Counted from the first letter of the stretch, positions 18,701 through 28,151 are shown. The stretch: 64,000 nucleotides of DNA from Clostridium sp. (GCF_017888565.1 NZ_JAGHFX010000004.1:1-64000); one strand, 5' to 3'. The notes: a model not told the origin generated them from the sequence alone. Made by a program: numbers and translations.

Positions 18701-20096
18701 CTATTTTGTCAACACTATTAAATTCTTCACTAACAATACTCATTGTGCTATCAGTAAATAATCTTTCAATTTTTTCTGCTAATTCATCTTGAGTATATAG
18801 TCCAAATTCTGCTGCACAGGCCCAATCCTCATAAGCTTTTCTAAATACAAATTTAACTCTCTTAAATTCTGTTGGATTAAATCTAATTTCTACAGAATCT
18901 TGAGTTAATGCTGATGAACCACTTGATACTAATTCAAAAGTATCTCCCTTAGAAGTTCTTGATGTATATATATCAAATTGCTCTGCAAATCCTCTATTTG
19001 TTCCACGTGGTGCAGTATATACTATTCTATTTAATGTAGTAAGTTCATTTAGCTCTATTACTACTTCATTAGTAAAACTTGTACTATTTCTATCGTTTGA
19101 ATGCCATTTTGTATTTATATCTCCGTCTATAGCTTTATCTATTGAGTTATCCGAATACTGACCACCATTTGTTGTTATTGATTTTATTTTACTAGAATCA
19201 ATTTTATAATCTTCATTGTATGATGGAATTAATGCACTATTCATATCTTTAAATTTCGATACTTTTGCATCAGTATAGATAACTTCTTTATTTTCTATAA
19301 TTAACTTTGCATTTTCTACATCTTCTTTAAAATCATTATATAATGGATGATTTTTTATTTCTTCTTCTAAAATATTTATCTTTTCTACACTGTTAAACTC
19401 TTCACTAACTTTACTCATTGTATCATCAGTAAATAACCTATCCATTTTGTCACTTACTTCATCTGTTTTATAGAACATAACCTCTGATGCTGAAGCCCAA
19501 TCTTGATTAGCTTTTTTAAATACAAACTTTATTCTTTTAAACTTTGTTTCATTAAATTTAATCTCTACTACATCACCAGTAGATCCTGTATATTTACCAG
19601 TACTTACTAAAGTAAAGTCATCTTCTTCATCAGTTAAGGATCCATATATTTCTAACTCCTGAGCAAAACCTTTACCTTTAGCTGATGATTGCCTAGCTGC
19701 ATAGACTATTCTATTTAAAGTAGTTTCTTCCTTTAATTTAAATACTAATTCATTTGTAAATTCAGAAGTATTTCGGTTACCTGTTTCCCAATGTGTATCA
19801 AAATCTTCATCTATAGCTTTATCAATAGTAGAACCTGGATAGTTCCCTCCATTGCTAGTTATAGATGCTATATTTTGATTGTCCATTTTGAATGCTTCAT
19901 TATAAGACTCAAAATTATTACTATTGTGTAGGTTGAATTTACTTATAATAGCATCATTTACTCCATTAATAGATGTATTTTCTGCTATTAAAGTTTGATT
20001 TACTGATATCTCATCTGCTAAAACCTTTACTGCTGCAGATGATAAATTGGTTATTAGCGCGGCCATCAATATGATCGCTATTTTTTTCTTGTTCAT
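12747..20096 (-). CDS. Secreted giant M60-family (enhancin-like) metalloprotease with CBM32, NPCBM, Ig-like and LRR modules
   Basis: Signal peptide; WGLTHEIGHKMD zinc motif; four F5/8C-like (NGGNYPGSTIDKAIDEDFDTHWETGN) modules; three NPCBM-like (GIGAHANSEVVYNI) modules; DUF5011-like repeats; C-terminal LRR; no LPXTG. Confidence 0.92.
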   Translation of the reverse strand: MNKKKIAIILMAALITNLSSAAVKVLADEISVNQTLIAENTSINGVNDAIISKFNLHNSNNFESYNEAFKMDNQNIASITSNGGNYPGSTIDKAIDEDFDTHWETGNRNTSEFTNELVFKLKEETTLNRIVYAARQSSAKGKGFAQELEIYGSLTDEEDDFTLVSTGKYTGSTGDVVEIKFNETKFKRIKFVFKKANQDWASASEVMFYKTDEVSDKMDRLFTDDTMSKVSEEFNSVEKINILEEEIKNHPLYNDFKEDVENAKLIIENKEVIYTDAKVSKFKDMNSALIPSYNEDYKIDSSKIKSITTNGGQYSDNSIDKAIDGDINTKWHSNDRNSTSFTNEVVIELNELTTLNRIVYTAPRGTNRGFAEQFDIYTSRTSKGDTFELVSSGSSALTQDSVEIRFNPTEFKRVKFVFRKAYEDWACAAEFGLYTQDELAEKIERLFTDSTMSIVSEEFNSVDKIDALEKEVKNHPFYEDFKEDIINARELLNQQKVEASVATTKQFEHYSNEEYSNLFKMSNDNIESIKNNGNHYLGQVITNAIDGNLDTYWETNKSNNNTFTNEVEIEFKETVELNRVVYGARKSDNKGFATGFEIYGSTTSKGDTYQLVATGGYNKVSGLVEAKFNPTKFKRIKFKFKNSDQNWATLSEIAFYKQDKVSDKVDSLFTNALMNELSEEFNTIYKLQAFENEVKGHPLENSFAESFELAHKILNGELETVKIITAEQHGNMVQHAEKNLKFGFGNNNQPTGISAKPGDEITVYVDADPTQPLPSLAFSQQEGSFANWVRTVSLKPGKNVITVPEIPKDNWYNHDVTRGGAVYIVNPYTSEEQYKAPVLRFASGNKFPFLTKDTNIEEFKNYLIEYKQAIDADIEKNPNVLDREVLDVFEFVSDHIVWTGTATGAYQAYIDQGVNPLDTIKSYNTHMEEIFKYYGLDGSNEQNDPKYIRENVRLAQPFGYMYAYTGHIGVQRDVMANHLVPFEERGPSWGLTHEIGHKMDVNTRLYGEVTNNMLPMHMSAFYNKIDNRIPYESDIYKNVISENSNKYTEGQYFENLAVYWQLEMYKPGYWAKLNKLYRERNVSLGNENPNNVKMQYLIKFSSEVVGEDLSEYFARHGFEVNEETKQETSKYQKPDKKIWYLNNKKVNYEGNGFTEDTNLELLLNRVESGIKLTFNINDNVKSDLLGYEILRDGEVIGFTGDNSFIDINADKTKNSKYEVIPYDINLGTGDAAEIYSFTPSMSIKNDKITLGLREEFNPMDYIKVLDYEGNNIISNVEVTNNVDTSKKGVYQVKYKINDQGIVVEKIVEVEVVSEYDYVSDLQEVSSRVGDGVLRKDKSIKGGTITLLKDGSDFTYSKGIGAHANSEVVYNIENKGYDYFESYIGVDQSVKGTAASVTFEVWVDGEKKFDSKVFKHDTGSEYVRVDVSGAKEVKLITTDADISRNTYDHSIWADAKFIKKSSKPVINTVDKVYKLGEEVDFKYGITASDIEDGSLTSNIEIISNSYEKDKLGRFEVVYRVTDSDNNITEKKSYVTVYEDFTVVKSKFGQFDNLDKYNEQFKIPVVSVTNNGGNYPGTVIGNAIDGNINTHWETYNQNSETFQNEIIFDLGESKEINRIAYKARNGGKGFAKKFEIYVSNEAEGNDFILAGKGEYNGNVNDVVEFKIAKTEARRVKFKFIEANQNWASIGEISFYKTDELADKMENLFADSTKTEVSDSYNTLEKVQALREEVKDHPAANLFEEDLVKAEEIIRAKFPTIDVEDITYVKLNSDFDLTLGVTANDQEDGDITKDVQVNSNNLNLNRTGEYIIVYTVTDGDNNVTTKERKIVVYSSTEYLSDIDWESARTDYETVRKDKSSSNSSIKLLVNGEIKEFEKGIGTHANSEIVYNLENTNYEYFETYIGVDRNIAEQNNSSIIFKVLADGEEVYNSGLMKYNTEAKVVRIPVKGVNKLELIVNNAGNGNTSDHGSFGDAKFLITNSKPKLTIPKSISTKVGEVLELNEEFTAIDAEDGDITKDVKITGEVNFDKPGKYPITYKVVDSDGNEVTKSRTVAVVNMEDYTYLTEYDWKSTQNSYAAPKKDISTSNNALRLTDEDNNVVSFERGIGAHATSTITYDLSDKDYAFFSSYVGVDRQMFGSVGSVSFEVYVDGEKKFDSGVMTSRDAMRYVEVDINGAKELKLVVTDGRNGIGSDHATWGDTKLHYANSESIDYTELSKLVESAKSIDRESYTEESLSVLDQAVEKATEMMENKAYTYEEIQSMITELKEAINSLERVDLNKVIEIEDKYLKQDIQKALGLSGDITLKDMYNLRTLTGSSRRITSLKGLEYAKNLEELNIEQNEVRDLSPLKNLKNLRVLNANLQIIEAGMATVENNKVTLQERVVSKNGEVLTPKEILLSNENLEVENSIDENGDIVIDTSELKVGLYSIYITYENKEDNHEVRILYLFNVK

Positions 20097-20124
20097 ACAT
20101 TTACCTCCTGGTTAGTATTGCCTA

Positions 20125-20172
20125 GCCTTAGAAGTACATAAAAAAAGCTACTCTAAAAGAGTAACTTTATAC
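20125..20172 (-). terminator. c-di-GMP riboswitch terminator
   Basis: AAAGTTACTCTTTTAGAGTAGCTTTTTT on minus strand, between aptamer and M60 start. Confidence 0.8.
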
Positions 20173-20254
20173 ACCTTAATAAATTAAATATCAATTATTA
20201 AAAGTAACTAATATTTACAATTAATTAAGCTTTAAAACAAAAAGTATAATGTAC

Positions 20255-20340
20255 TCTTTGGCAACTGGCTGACTTAGTTATAAACCTTAGTCCCTATAGC
20301 TTTGCGTCCTTAGATTTCTCTAAGTTTGCCCTTTAATTTG
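20255..20340 (-). promoter_or_regulatory. Cyclic di-GMP-I (GEMM) riboswitch
   Basis: Minus strand AAAGGGCAAACTTAGAGAAATCTAAGGACGCAAAGCTATAGGGACTAAGG...AAGTCAGCCAGTTGCC. Confidence 0.93.
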
Positions 20341-20574
20341 AAATAACATGAATTTTAATATAAATTTTAATTATTTTAAAATTATATATCCTTATTTTAA
20401 CATATCATTGAATATTTATCCATATATTTTAACAACATTTTCCCTGATTCTATTCTTTTTTTTACATAAACTTATCGTTAATATTCGTATTTTAAGAAAA
20501 TTATTTTAGTCAATTCTTCATATTGACATTAATTAATTAAATAATTATAATAATATTTATAAATATTTTAATAC

Positions 20575-20812
20575 GATGAAGAGAAGAGTAAACTAACTTT
20601 CATTTTCAGAGAGAGATAAGCTTGGTGAAATTATCTTATTTGAATCTAGTTGAAGACCACCTCTGAGTGACTCTAATAAAGTCCGTTTAATATCACGTTA
20701 CGATATATTAAGAGGCCTTATTATAGGCAATTAAGGGTGGAACCGCGGGAAGTTTAGAACTTATGCTCTCGTCCCTTCTATTTATATGGAAGGGATGGGA
20801 GCTTTTTTATTT
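20575..20812 (+). promoter_or_regulatory. T-box leader (Thr), with terminator
   Basis: AAGGGTGGAACCGCG antiterminator bulge; stem I with ACC specifier candidate; GCTCTCGTCCCTTC...GAAGGGATGGGAGCTTTTTT terminator. Confidence 0.92.
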
Positions 20813-20841
20813 TTATTTATTTTAAGAAGGGAGTAATAAAT

Positions 20842-22779
20842 ATGATTAAAATTACTTTAAAAGATGGATCAGTAAAAGAATTTGAAGCTGGTATTTCTGT
20901 TTTAGATATAGCTAAATCAATTAGTGAAGGCTTAGCTAGAAATGCTTGCTGTGGAATAGTTAATGGAAAGGTTGTTGACTTACGTTATACAGTAAATGAA
21001 GATAGTGAGCTTGCTATCTGCACATTTGACTCACAAGAAGGAAAAGATGCATTAAGGCACAGTATATCTCATGTTTTAGCTTATGCAGTTAAAAGACTAT
21101 ATCCAAATGCTAAATTAGCTATAGGACCTGCTATAAATGATGGTTTCTACTATGATTTTGATGTAGAAAACTCATTTACTGCTGATGATTTAGTAAAAAT
21201 AGAAGATGAAATGAGAAAAATAGTAAAAGAAAATCCTTCAATTGAAAGATTTGAATTACCAAGAGCTGAAGCTATCAAGATTATGGAAGATGCTAATGAG
21301 CCATATAAAGCTGAATTAATAAATGATTTAGGTGAAGATGAAGTTATTTCATTCTATAAAATGGGTGACTTTGTAGATTTATGTGCTGGCCCTCACCTAA
21401 TGTCTTTAAAGCCAGTTAAAGCTATTAAGCTTCTTAGAAGTGCAGGTGCTTACTGGAAAGGTGATGAAAAGAACAAAATGCTTTCAAGAGTATATGGAAC
21501 TGCATTCTTAAAGAAAGCTGATTTAGATGCTCACTTAGAAGCTTTAGAAGAAGCTAAAAAGAGAGACCATAACAAATTAGGTAGAGAACTTAAAATCTTC
21601 ACTACTGATGAAAAAGTAGGTCAAGGTTTACCTCTTATAATGCCTAAAGGTGCTAAAATTGTTCAACTTCTTCAAAGATGGGTTGAAGATGAAGAAGAAA
21701 AAAGAGGCTATGTATTTACAAAGACTCCTTCAATGTCTAAAAATGACTTATTTAAGGTTTCAGGACACTGGGATCACTACAAAGATGGTATGTTTGTTTT
21801 AGGTGATGAAGATCAAGATCCAGAAGTTATGGCATTAAGACCAATGACTTGCCCATTCCAATATACAATTTACAATGCAGAACAACACTCTTATAGAGAA
21901 CTACCTATAAGATATGCTGAAACTTCTACTTTATATAGAAATGAAGCATCTGGTGAAATGCATGGATTAATTCGTGTAAGACAATTTACTTTATCAGATG
22001 GTCATATAGTTTGTAGGCCAGATCAAATTGAAGAAGAATTTAAAGGTTGCGTTGAATTAATAAATCATATAATGTCTACTTTAGGAATAGATGGAGATAT
22101 ATCATTTAGATTCTCTAAGTGGGATCCAAACAATACTGATAAATATATAAATAATCCAGAAGCTTGGGAAGAAACTCAAGTATTAATGAAAGGTATCTTA
22201 GATCACCTTGAAATTGATTATGTTGAAGCTGAAGGTGAAGCTGCATTCTACGGACCAAAACTTGATATCCAATTCAAGAATGTTCATGGAAAAGAAGATA
22301 CAATAATAACTATCCAAATTGACTTTGCTCTTGCAGAAAGATTTGATATGACTTATATAGACAAAGATGGTAATAAGAAACGTCCATATATAATTCACAG
22401 ATCTTCAATTGGATGTTATGAAAGAACTTTAGCTATGCTTATTGAAAAATATGCTGGTGCATTCCCAACTTGGCTTGCTCCAACTCAAGCAATAGTTCTT
22501 CCTATTTCTGATAAATACAATGACTATGCAGAATCAATAGTTAAGGACTTTAAGAATGCCGGAATAAGAATTTCTGCAGACTATAGAGCTGAAAAGATTG
22601 GTTATAAGATTAGAGAAGCTAGACTTGAAAGAATTCCTTACATCCTAGTTGTTGGTGAAAAAGAAGCTGCTAACAACGAAGCTTCAGTAAGAAGCAGAAA
22701 GAACGGAGAAGAAGGTGCAATTCCAGTTTCTGAATTAAAGAACAGATTAATTCTTGAAATAGCTAATAAAGACAAATAA
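20842..22779 (+). CDS. thrS: Threonyl-tRNA synthetase
   Basis: TGS domain, class II aaRS motifs (MTCPFQYTIY, RYAETSTLYRNE, HRSSIGCYERTLAMLIE); Thr T-box upstream. Confidence 0.98.
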   Translation: MIKITLKDGSVKEFEAGISVLDIAKSISEGLARNACCGIVNGKVVDLRYTVNEDSELAICTFDSQEGKDALRHSISHVLAYAVKRLYPNAKLAIGPAINDGFYYDFDVENSFTADDLVKIEDEMRKIVKENPSIERFELPRAEAIKIMEDANEPYKAELINDLGEDEVISFYKMGDFVDLCAGPHLMSLKPVKAIKLLRSAGAYWKGDEKNKMLSRVYGTAFLKKADLDAHLEALEEAKKRDHNKLGRELKIFTTDEKVGQGLPLIMPKGAKIVQLLQRWVEDEEEKRGYVFTKTPSMSKNDLFKVSGHWDHYKDGMFVLGDEDQDPEVMALRPMTCPFQYTIYNAEQHSYRELPIRYAETSTLYRNEASGEMHGLIRVRQFTLSDGHIVCRPDQIEEEFKGCVELINHIMSTLGIDGDISFRFSKWDPNNTDKYINNPEAWEETQVLMKGILDHLEIDYVEAEGEAAFYGPKLDIQFKNVHGKEDTIITIQIDFALAERFDMTYIDKDGNKKRPYIIHRSSIGCYERTLAMLIEKYAGAFPTWLAPTQAIVLPISDKYNDYAESIVKDFKNAGIRISADYRAEKIGYKIREARLERIPYILVVGEKEAANNEASVRSRKNGEEGAIPVSELKNRLILEIANKDK

Positions 22780-22862
22780 TCAATGTATAATTTATAATTT
22801 ATAATGTAGAATGGTGGAAAAAATCCTCTGGTCGGATTTTTATAAATTAAATAATTTTTGAT

Positions 22863-22902
22863 AGAGAACCCTAAAATTTTTTTAGATTTTCAGGGTTCTT
22901 CT
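22863..22902 (+). terminator. thrS terminator
   Basis: AGAACCCTAAAAT...TTTTCAGGGTTCTTCTT. Confidence 0.7.
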
Positions 22903-23063
22903 TAATTTATAATGATTTTTAATTATGAACTTCTTTTTTCCATTAAAATCATACTCCTTATTTTATATATCTCTATTATTATAATTTTGTAAAACTTTAA
23001 AGCAAAATAAATTCTTTTGTTCCCATATAAACTATTTCTTATATTTATATTTTTTATGAATTA

Positions 23064-23624
23064 CTATTCCTTATCTAATTTTTTTATTACTCTACATGGG
23101 TTACCAACAGCTAGTACATTATCTGGAATACTCTTAGTTACAACACTGCCCGATCCAATAACTGAATTTTCTCCAATTCTTACTCCTGGATTAATAGTAC
23201 TTCCCCCTCCTATCCATACTCCATCACATATTTCTACCGGCTCTGCATATTCTAAATTTTCTATTCTCTCCCTAGGTGAAAGTGCATGATTAGCTGTAAA
23301 TATATTTACATTAGGCCCAATCATAACATTTTTCCCTATAGTTACTCTCCCACAATCTAATATTGTACAATTATAATTTGCAAATGAATTTTCTCCCCAA
23401 TAGATATTGTAACCATAAGCACATCTAAAAGGTTGCTCTATAAAGAACTCTTTAGGTGCATAACCAAATAACCCTTTAAGTAATTCCATTCTTTTTTCTA
23501 CTTCTTTTGGATGCATTGAGTTATATTCAAACATAATTTCATTAGCATGTTGCCTATCATTAAACAATTCATCTCCTAAAGAAACATACCAATCTCCTCT
23601 TAGCATCTTTTCCTTTTCAGTCAT
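23064..23624 (-). CDS. Sugar O-acetyltransferase (maltose/galactoside acetyltransferase family)
   Basis: Left-handed beta-helix hexapeptides; WIGGGSTINPGVRIGENSVIGSGSVVTKSIPDNVLAVGNPCRVIKKL. Confidence 0.92.
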   Translation of the reverse strand: MTEKEKMLRGDWYVSLGDELFNDRQHANEIMFEYNSMHPKEVEKRMELLKGLFGYAPKEFFIEQPFRCAYGYNIYWGENSFANYNCTILDCGRVTIGKNVMIGPNVNIFTANHALSPRERIENLEYAEPVEICDGVWIGGGSTINPGVRIGENSVIGSGSVVTKSIPDNVLAVGNPCRVIKKLDKE

Positions 23625-23747
23625 AATATTCTCCCCTCACCATAAATATAATATTTACTTATATAAAATACATATTATAATCATATTACTACTATTAAAT
23701 AAAAAAAATCACTTTATATAAAATAAAAAGCCCTCATTCAAGGGCTT

Positions 23748-23930
23748 TTACTTATTTTCTTCAATAAGTTTTTTCATCTTATTTTGAAGTAACCATATTT
23801 TCTTTTGCTTTCTATTATAAGCAACCATCTTATCCTTATTATTAGTACTAGCTTCTAATTGCTTCGTAGTTTTTTCTTCATACATTTTTAAAGCTTCATT
23901 AAGAATTTGAAGTTCCTCTTTATTAAACAT
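23748..23930 (-). CDS. Small hypothetical protein (60 aa)
   Basis: ORF with downstream terminator AAAAGCCCTTGAATGAGGGCTTTTTATTTT. Confidence 0.5.
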   Translation of the reverse strand: MFNKEELQILNEALKMYEEKTTKQLEASTNNKDKMVAYNRKQKKIWLLQNKMKKLIEENK

Positions 23931-24134
23931 AAATACACTCCTTACATCAATGTAAATTAGTTTACTAAGTCTTAATCATCATTTTATATTATATTTTATA
24001 AAGAGCTTCTTTGCAATTAACCTCATTAAAATGAAAAGTTTATTTATATCATTCACTTATTAAAAAATTAAATTTATTTATAACTATTTTTCTAATCTTA
24101 TAATTTTTAATTATAAGATTAACAAATTTTACAA

Positions 24135-24914
24135 CTAAGACAATGCTACATCTAAAATCATCATAATTACAAACCCTACAGAAAAAGCTATTGCACTAAT
24201 ATCTGAAAAATTATCTTCTGCTGCCTCTGGTATTAATCCCTCTACTACAACAAAGATCATAGCTCCTGCCGCAAAAGAAAGTAGATATGGCATTATCGGT
24301 GTAATAACACTAGAAAATATTATTGTAATTACTGCAGCTATAGGTTCTACTATTCCAGATAAAGCTCCATAAATAAAGGATTTATTTTTGCTTAAACCTT
24401 CGCTTTTAAGAGGCATTGATATTATTGCACCTTCTGGAAAGTTTTGAATTACTATCCCTATAGAAAGAGCAATAGCTGAAGCGAGAGTTACTACATTAGT
24501 CTCATTCATAACTGCTGCAAAAACAATTCCTATTGCCATTCCCTCCGGAATGTTATGAATTACTACTGACAATACAAGTTTTGTAGTTTTACTTAATTTA
24601 TATTTTTTTGTTCCTTCTTCCTTTTTACTATCGATATGAATATGCGGAACAATTTTGTCCAAAGAAAATAAAAACAAAATCCCTACAAGTACTCCAACTG
24701 CTGCTGGAATAAATGATAATTTCCCCATATTCTGAGACATATCTATAGAAGGAATAATTAATGACCATACTGCTGCTGCCATCATCACTCCTGATGCAAA
24801 TCCAAGAAGTATTTTATTAACCATTTTATTCATTTCTTTCTTCATTGCATAAACACAAGCCGCCCCTAGAGACGTACCTAAAAACGGTATTAAGATTCCA
24901 ATTAAAATATTCAT
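24135..24914 (-). CDS. ZIP family metal transporter
   Basis: HNIPEGMAIGIVFAA and QNFPEGAIISMPL motifs; start at MNILIG after AAAGGAGG. Confidence 0.93.
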   Translation of the reverse strand: MNILIGILIPFLGTSLGAACVYAMKKEMNKMVNKILLGFASGVMMAAAVWSLIIPSIDMSQNMGKLSFIPAAVGVLVGILFLFSLDKIVPHIHIDSKKEEGTKKYKLSKTTKLVLSVVIHNIPEGMAIGIVFAAVMNETNVVTLASAIALSIGIVIQNFPEGAIISMPLKSEGLSKNKSFIYGALSGIVEPIAAVITIIFSSVITPIMPYLLSFAAGAMIFVVVEGLIPEAAEDNFSDISAIAFSVGFVIMMILDVALS

Positions 24915-25443
24915 TCCCATTCCTCCTTTTATAAAAACCATCCTCTGTTAAATTTGAATCTGTAAAATCATTATCATTATTTATATTATTGATTTTATTT
25001 TCTTATGAATCTGAAGAAACTAAGTCTATTTTCTTATCATTAACATGTCCCTCTTTTTTCATTTATTACATTAATGTAGCCACATATGAATAATCAACAT
25101 ATACCTAAAATATAAATAATACTTTTAATAAACTTACTCATAAACTTTTCCCCTATATAATTGACTTTCTCCTAATTCTTATTATATCCAAGTATATTTT
25201 AACATATTTCTACTTAGTATATTCTATTTTAATTTCTATATTGTTTATAAATTTAAAACTAACAATATAAAAGCTACTATTTTCTAATATCAATTAAAAA
25301 TAGTAGCTTTTAACAAAAATATTATTCTAATTTATTAAAATATCATATTTTTCAAATGGGGCACGAAACGCGATCCCCTTTGAAATAAAATTTTAAACAA
25401 CATTGATTTTTTTATTTTCTTATTAGTTTTTTATTATTCATTA

Positions 25444-26727
25444 TTAACTGTTAATTGAGTTTAGTGCTTGTTCAAAATCTGCAATTATATCTCTTATATC
25501 CTCAATTCCAATTGAAACTCTCATCAAATCAGGTGTTACTCCACTTGCTATTTGCTCTTCTTTTGATAATTGACTATGTGTAGTTGTTGCTGGATGTAAA
25601 AGACAGCTTCTAACATCTCCTAAAGTGACTACTAATGCTACTAAATTTAATGATTTTGTAAATTTCTTTGCTGTTTCTATATCTCCTTTTATTCCAAAGG
25701 TTAATAATCCACTTCCTCCGCCTTTTAAATATTTCTTTGCTTTATCATACTGTGAGTTTGTTTCAAGATATGGATAATTAACCCACTTTATTTTAGGATG
25801 TTTTTCTAACCATTTTGCTAGTTCTAAGGCATTTTGTGAATGTCTTTCCATTCTTAAATGAAGAGTTTCTAAACCTAAATTAGTTAGGTAAGCATTAAAT
25901 GGACTTTGACATGCCCCAATATCTCGTCCTAATGTAACTCTTAATTTTGTAATATATGCAGCATCTCCAAATGATTCTACATATTTTAATCCATGATAAC
26001 TTGGATCTGGTAGCGTAAATTCTTCAAAATTTCCATTTGCCCAATCAAAATTTCCTCCATCAACTACTATTCCCCCAATGCTCTGTGCATGTCCATCTGC
26101 ATATTTAGTAGTTGAATGTACCACTATATTTGCCCCATGTTCAAATGGATTACACAAATATGGAGTTCCTACAGTATTATCTACTATAAATGGAACCTTT
26201 AACTCCTTTGCAACCTCTGAGAACTTATCAAAATCTAATATATTTAATCCTGGATTACCAATTGTCTCTCCATATACTGCTTTAGTATTTTCATTTGCAC
26301 ATGAAAGAATTTCTTCCTTACTTGCTTCTGGATCAACAAAGGTTACATCTATCCCCATCTTTTTAATATTAACTGTAAATAAATTAACTGTTCCACCATA
26401 TAAAGATGATGCTGATATTATATGATCCCCAACCTTACATATATTTAATATTGAATATAATACGGCTGCTTGTCCTGATGCTGTAGCTACTGCCCCAACT
26501 CCCCCTTGAAGTCTTGCAAACTTATCTTCTAATGCACAAACTGTAGGATTAGATATTCTACTATACAAATGCCCCTCTGCTTCTAAGTTAAATAAATTTT
26601 CTAAGTGATCTGGATTATCATACTTATAAGTTACTGTTTGAAATATTGGTAATACCCTAGGTTCCCCAGCCTTTGGTGTATAACCTCCTTGAATACATAT
26701 TGTCCCTTTTCCCCATTTTTCTACCAT
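25444..26727 (-). CDS. metY: O-acetylhomoserine aminocarboxypropyltransferase/cysteine synthase
   Basis: PLP Cys/Met metabolism fold (VVHSTTKYADGHAQSIGGIVVDGG); SAM-I riboswitch upstream. Confidence 0.94.
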   Translation of the reverse strand: MVEKWGKGTICIQGGYTPKAGEPRVLPIFQTVTYKYDNPDHLENLFNLEAEGHLYSRISNPTVCALEDKFARLQGGVGAVATASGQAAVLYSILNICKVGDHIISASSLYGGTVNLFTVNIKKMGIDVTFVDPEASKEEILSCANENTKAVYGETIGNPGLNILDFDKFSEVAKELKVPFIVDNTVGTPYLCNPFEHGANIVVHSTTKYADGHAQSIGGIVVDGGNFDWANGNFEEFTLPDPSYHGLKYVESFGDAAYITKLRVTLGRDIGACQSPFNAYLTNLGLETLHLRMERHSQNALELAKWLEKHPKIKWVNYPYLETNSQYDKAKKYLKGGGSGLLTFGIKGDIETAKKFTKSLNLVALVVTLGDVRSCLLHPATTTHSQLSKEEQIASGVTPDLMRVSIGIEDIRDIIADFEQALNSINS

Positions 26728-26775
26728 ATTGAAAGCCCCCTTATTTAATATTATTGCTTATTGCTTTTTTATAAA

Positions 26776-26810
26776 ATAAAAAAAGTTACTTCAAATAAGA
26801 AGCAACCTAA
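26776..26810 (-). terminator. SAM riboswitch terminator
   Basis: GGTTGCTTCTTATTTGAAGTAACTTTTTTTATTTT on minus strand. Confidence 0.8.
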
Positions 26811-26842
26811 ATATACTAAACTATTCACTAATAAACTTAATG

Positions 26843-26968
26843 AAATACCTTATTTGCCAAGCAACTGCTTGCAGGATTTAGCACCACACTAATTTATAAA
26901 TAATATTATATTTCGTAGGTTGCTAGGTTTCATGGGGCCAGTCCCTCCACCATTCTTAATAAAGTCTT
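26843..26968 (-). promoter_or_regulatory. SAM-I (S-box) riboswitch
   Basis: Minus strand TTATTAAGAATGGTGGAGGGACTGGCCCCATGAAACCTAGCAACC...GTGGTGCTAAATCCTGCAAGCAGTTGCTTGGCAAATAAGG. Confidence 0.95.
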
Positions 26969-27020
26969 TATTTATTTAATTTATAATCCATTATACACTA
27001 TATTTTCCCTTTTTCAACTA

Positions 27021-27593
27021 TTATTTTTCTATAATTTGGCTATTTGTTATTATATAGTCTACTTTAATATCATGTGATTCTGATTCAATTTTATTAACTA
27101 TCTGCAAATCATAAGCTAAAGCTATTTTATTTCTTTTAGATTTTATATCACTTAAATACCTATCGTAGTATCCTCCCCCATAACCTATTCTATTGCACTC
27201 ATTATCAAAAACTACTCCTGGTACTATTATTAAATCTATATTTTCTTTTTCAATAAAATTAGAATCGTCTATTGGCTCTAATATTCCCATTGAATTTTTC
27301 TTTAACTCATTAAAAGAATTTAACTTTATTGCTCTCATAAATTTATCAGCTTTATAAACTTTAGGAATAAACACATTTTTCTTATCTTTAAAAGCTTTTT
27401 CTATTATATCAATAGTATTTATTTCATTGCTAAAACTTATGTAAATAAATATATTAACAGCCTTTTTATATAATTCTGTATTTATTAATTCATTAAATAT
27501 TTTATTATCCATTAATTGTTTTTCTTCGTTATCTAGTGAATCTCTTATTTCTAATATTTTATTTCTTAAAACCTTTTTTTCTTCTTTATTCAT
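27021..27593 (-). CDS. 5-formyltetrahydrofolate cyclo-ligase
   Basis: IVPGVVFDNECNRIGYGGGYYDRYL motif. Confidence 0.95.
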   Translation of the reverse strand: MNKEEKKVLRNKILEIRDSLDNEEKQLMDNKIFNELINTELYKKAVNIFIYISFSNEINTIDIIEKAFKDKKNVFIPKVYKADKFMRAIKLNSFNELKKNSMGILEPIDDSNFIEKENIDLIIVPGVVFDNECNRIGYGGGYYDRYLSDIKSKRNKIALAYDLQIVNKIESESHDIKVDYIITNSQIIEK

Positions 27594-27626
27594 AATATTC
27601 TCCTAAATATATTTTTGATTACATAT

Positions 27627-28037
27627 CTAATTTTTAATCCCTTTAATAATATAGGATACTCCTAACCCTAAAAATGCTGCTACTGTTCCTAACATAAAGT
27701 TATCTGTAATAAATCCAAGTGCAGTTCCAGCAATAAATCCTCCTAACATTATTAATTCATCCTTTTCCTCTAAATCTTCACTTTCATCGTTTATTTTAAT
27801 TTTATTATTATCTTTACTTTCACATTCAGTATCTTTATCCTTTAATAGATCATCCAATGTTATTTCAAATAAATCACTTAAAACTATTAATTTTTCTATT
27901 TCAGGGTATGTTTGACCAGACTCCCACTTTGAAACTGCTTGTCTAGATACAGATAGTAATTCTGCTAATTTTTCTTGAGATAGTCCTTTTTCCTTCCTTA
28001 AAATTTGTAATTTTTCTGAAAAAATCAATCTTATCAC
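27627..28037 (-). CDS. XRE-family HTH regulator with C-terminal TM segment
   Basis: [38 protein letters not shown]. Confidence 0.9.
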   Translation of the reverse strand: MIRLIFSEKLQILRKEKGLSQEKLAELLSVSRQAVSKWESGQTYPEIEKLIVLSDLFEITLDDLLKDKDTECESKDNNKIKINDESEDLEEKDELIMLGGFIAGTALGFITDNFMLGTVAAFLGLGVSYIIKGIKN

Positions 28038-28151
28038 CTCTCTTAAAGAATATTTAATACTAAGTTATTATGCTACCAATCACAGTTTGCTTTTTGTCAA
28101 CTTAAAGTTGCTATAAGATACTTTGGTATATTTGCTATTATATTCGCAATT

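Noticed and set aside
25355-25385. GC-rich GCACGAAACGCGATCCCC stretch
   Set aside because: Locally unusual composition, but no pairing, motif or gene could be supported.
26078-26425. 115-aa ORF opposite metY
   Set aside because: Antisense shadow of a well-supported CDS.
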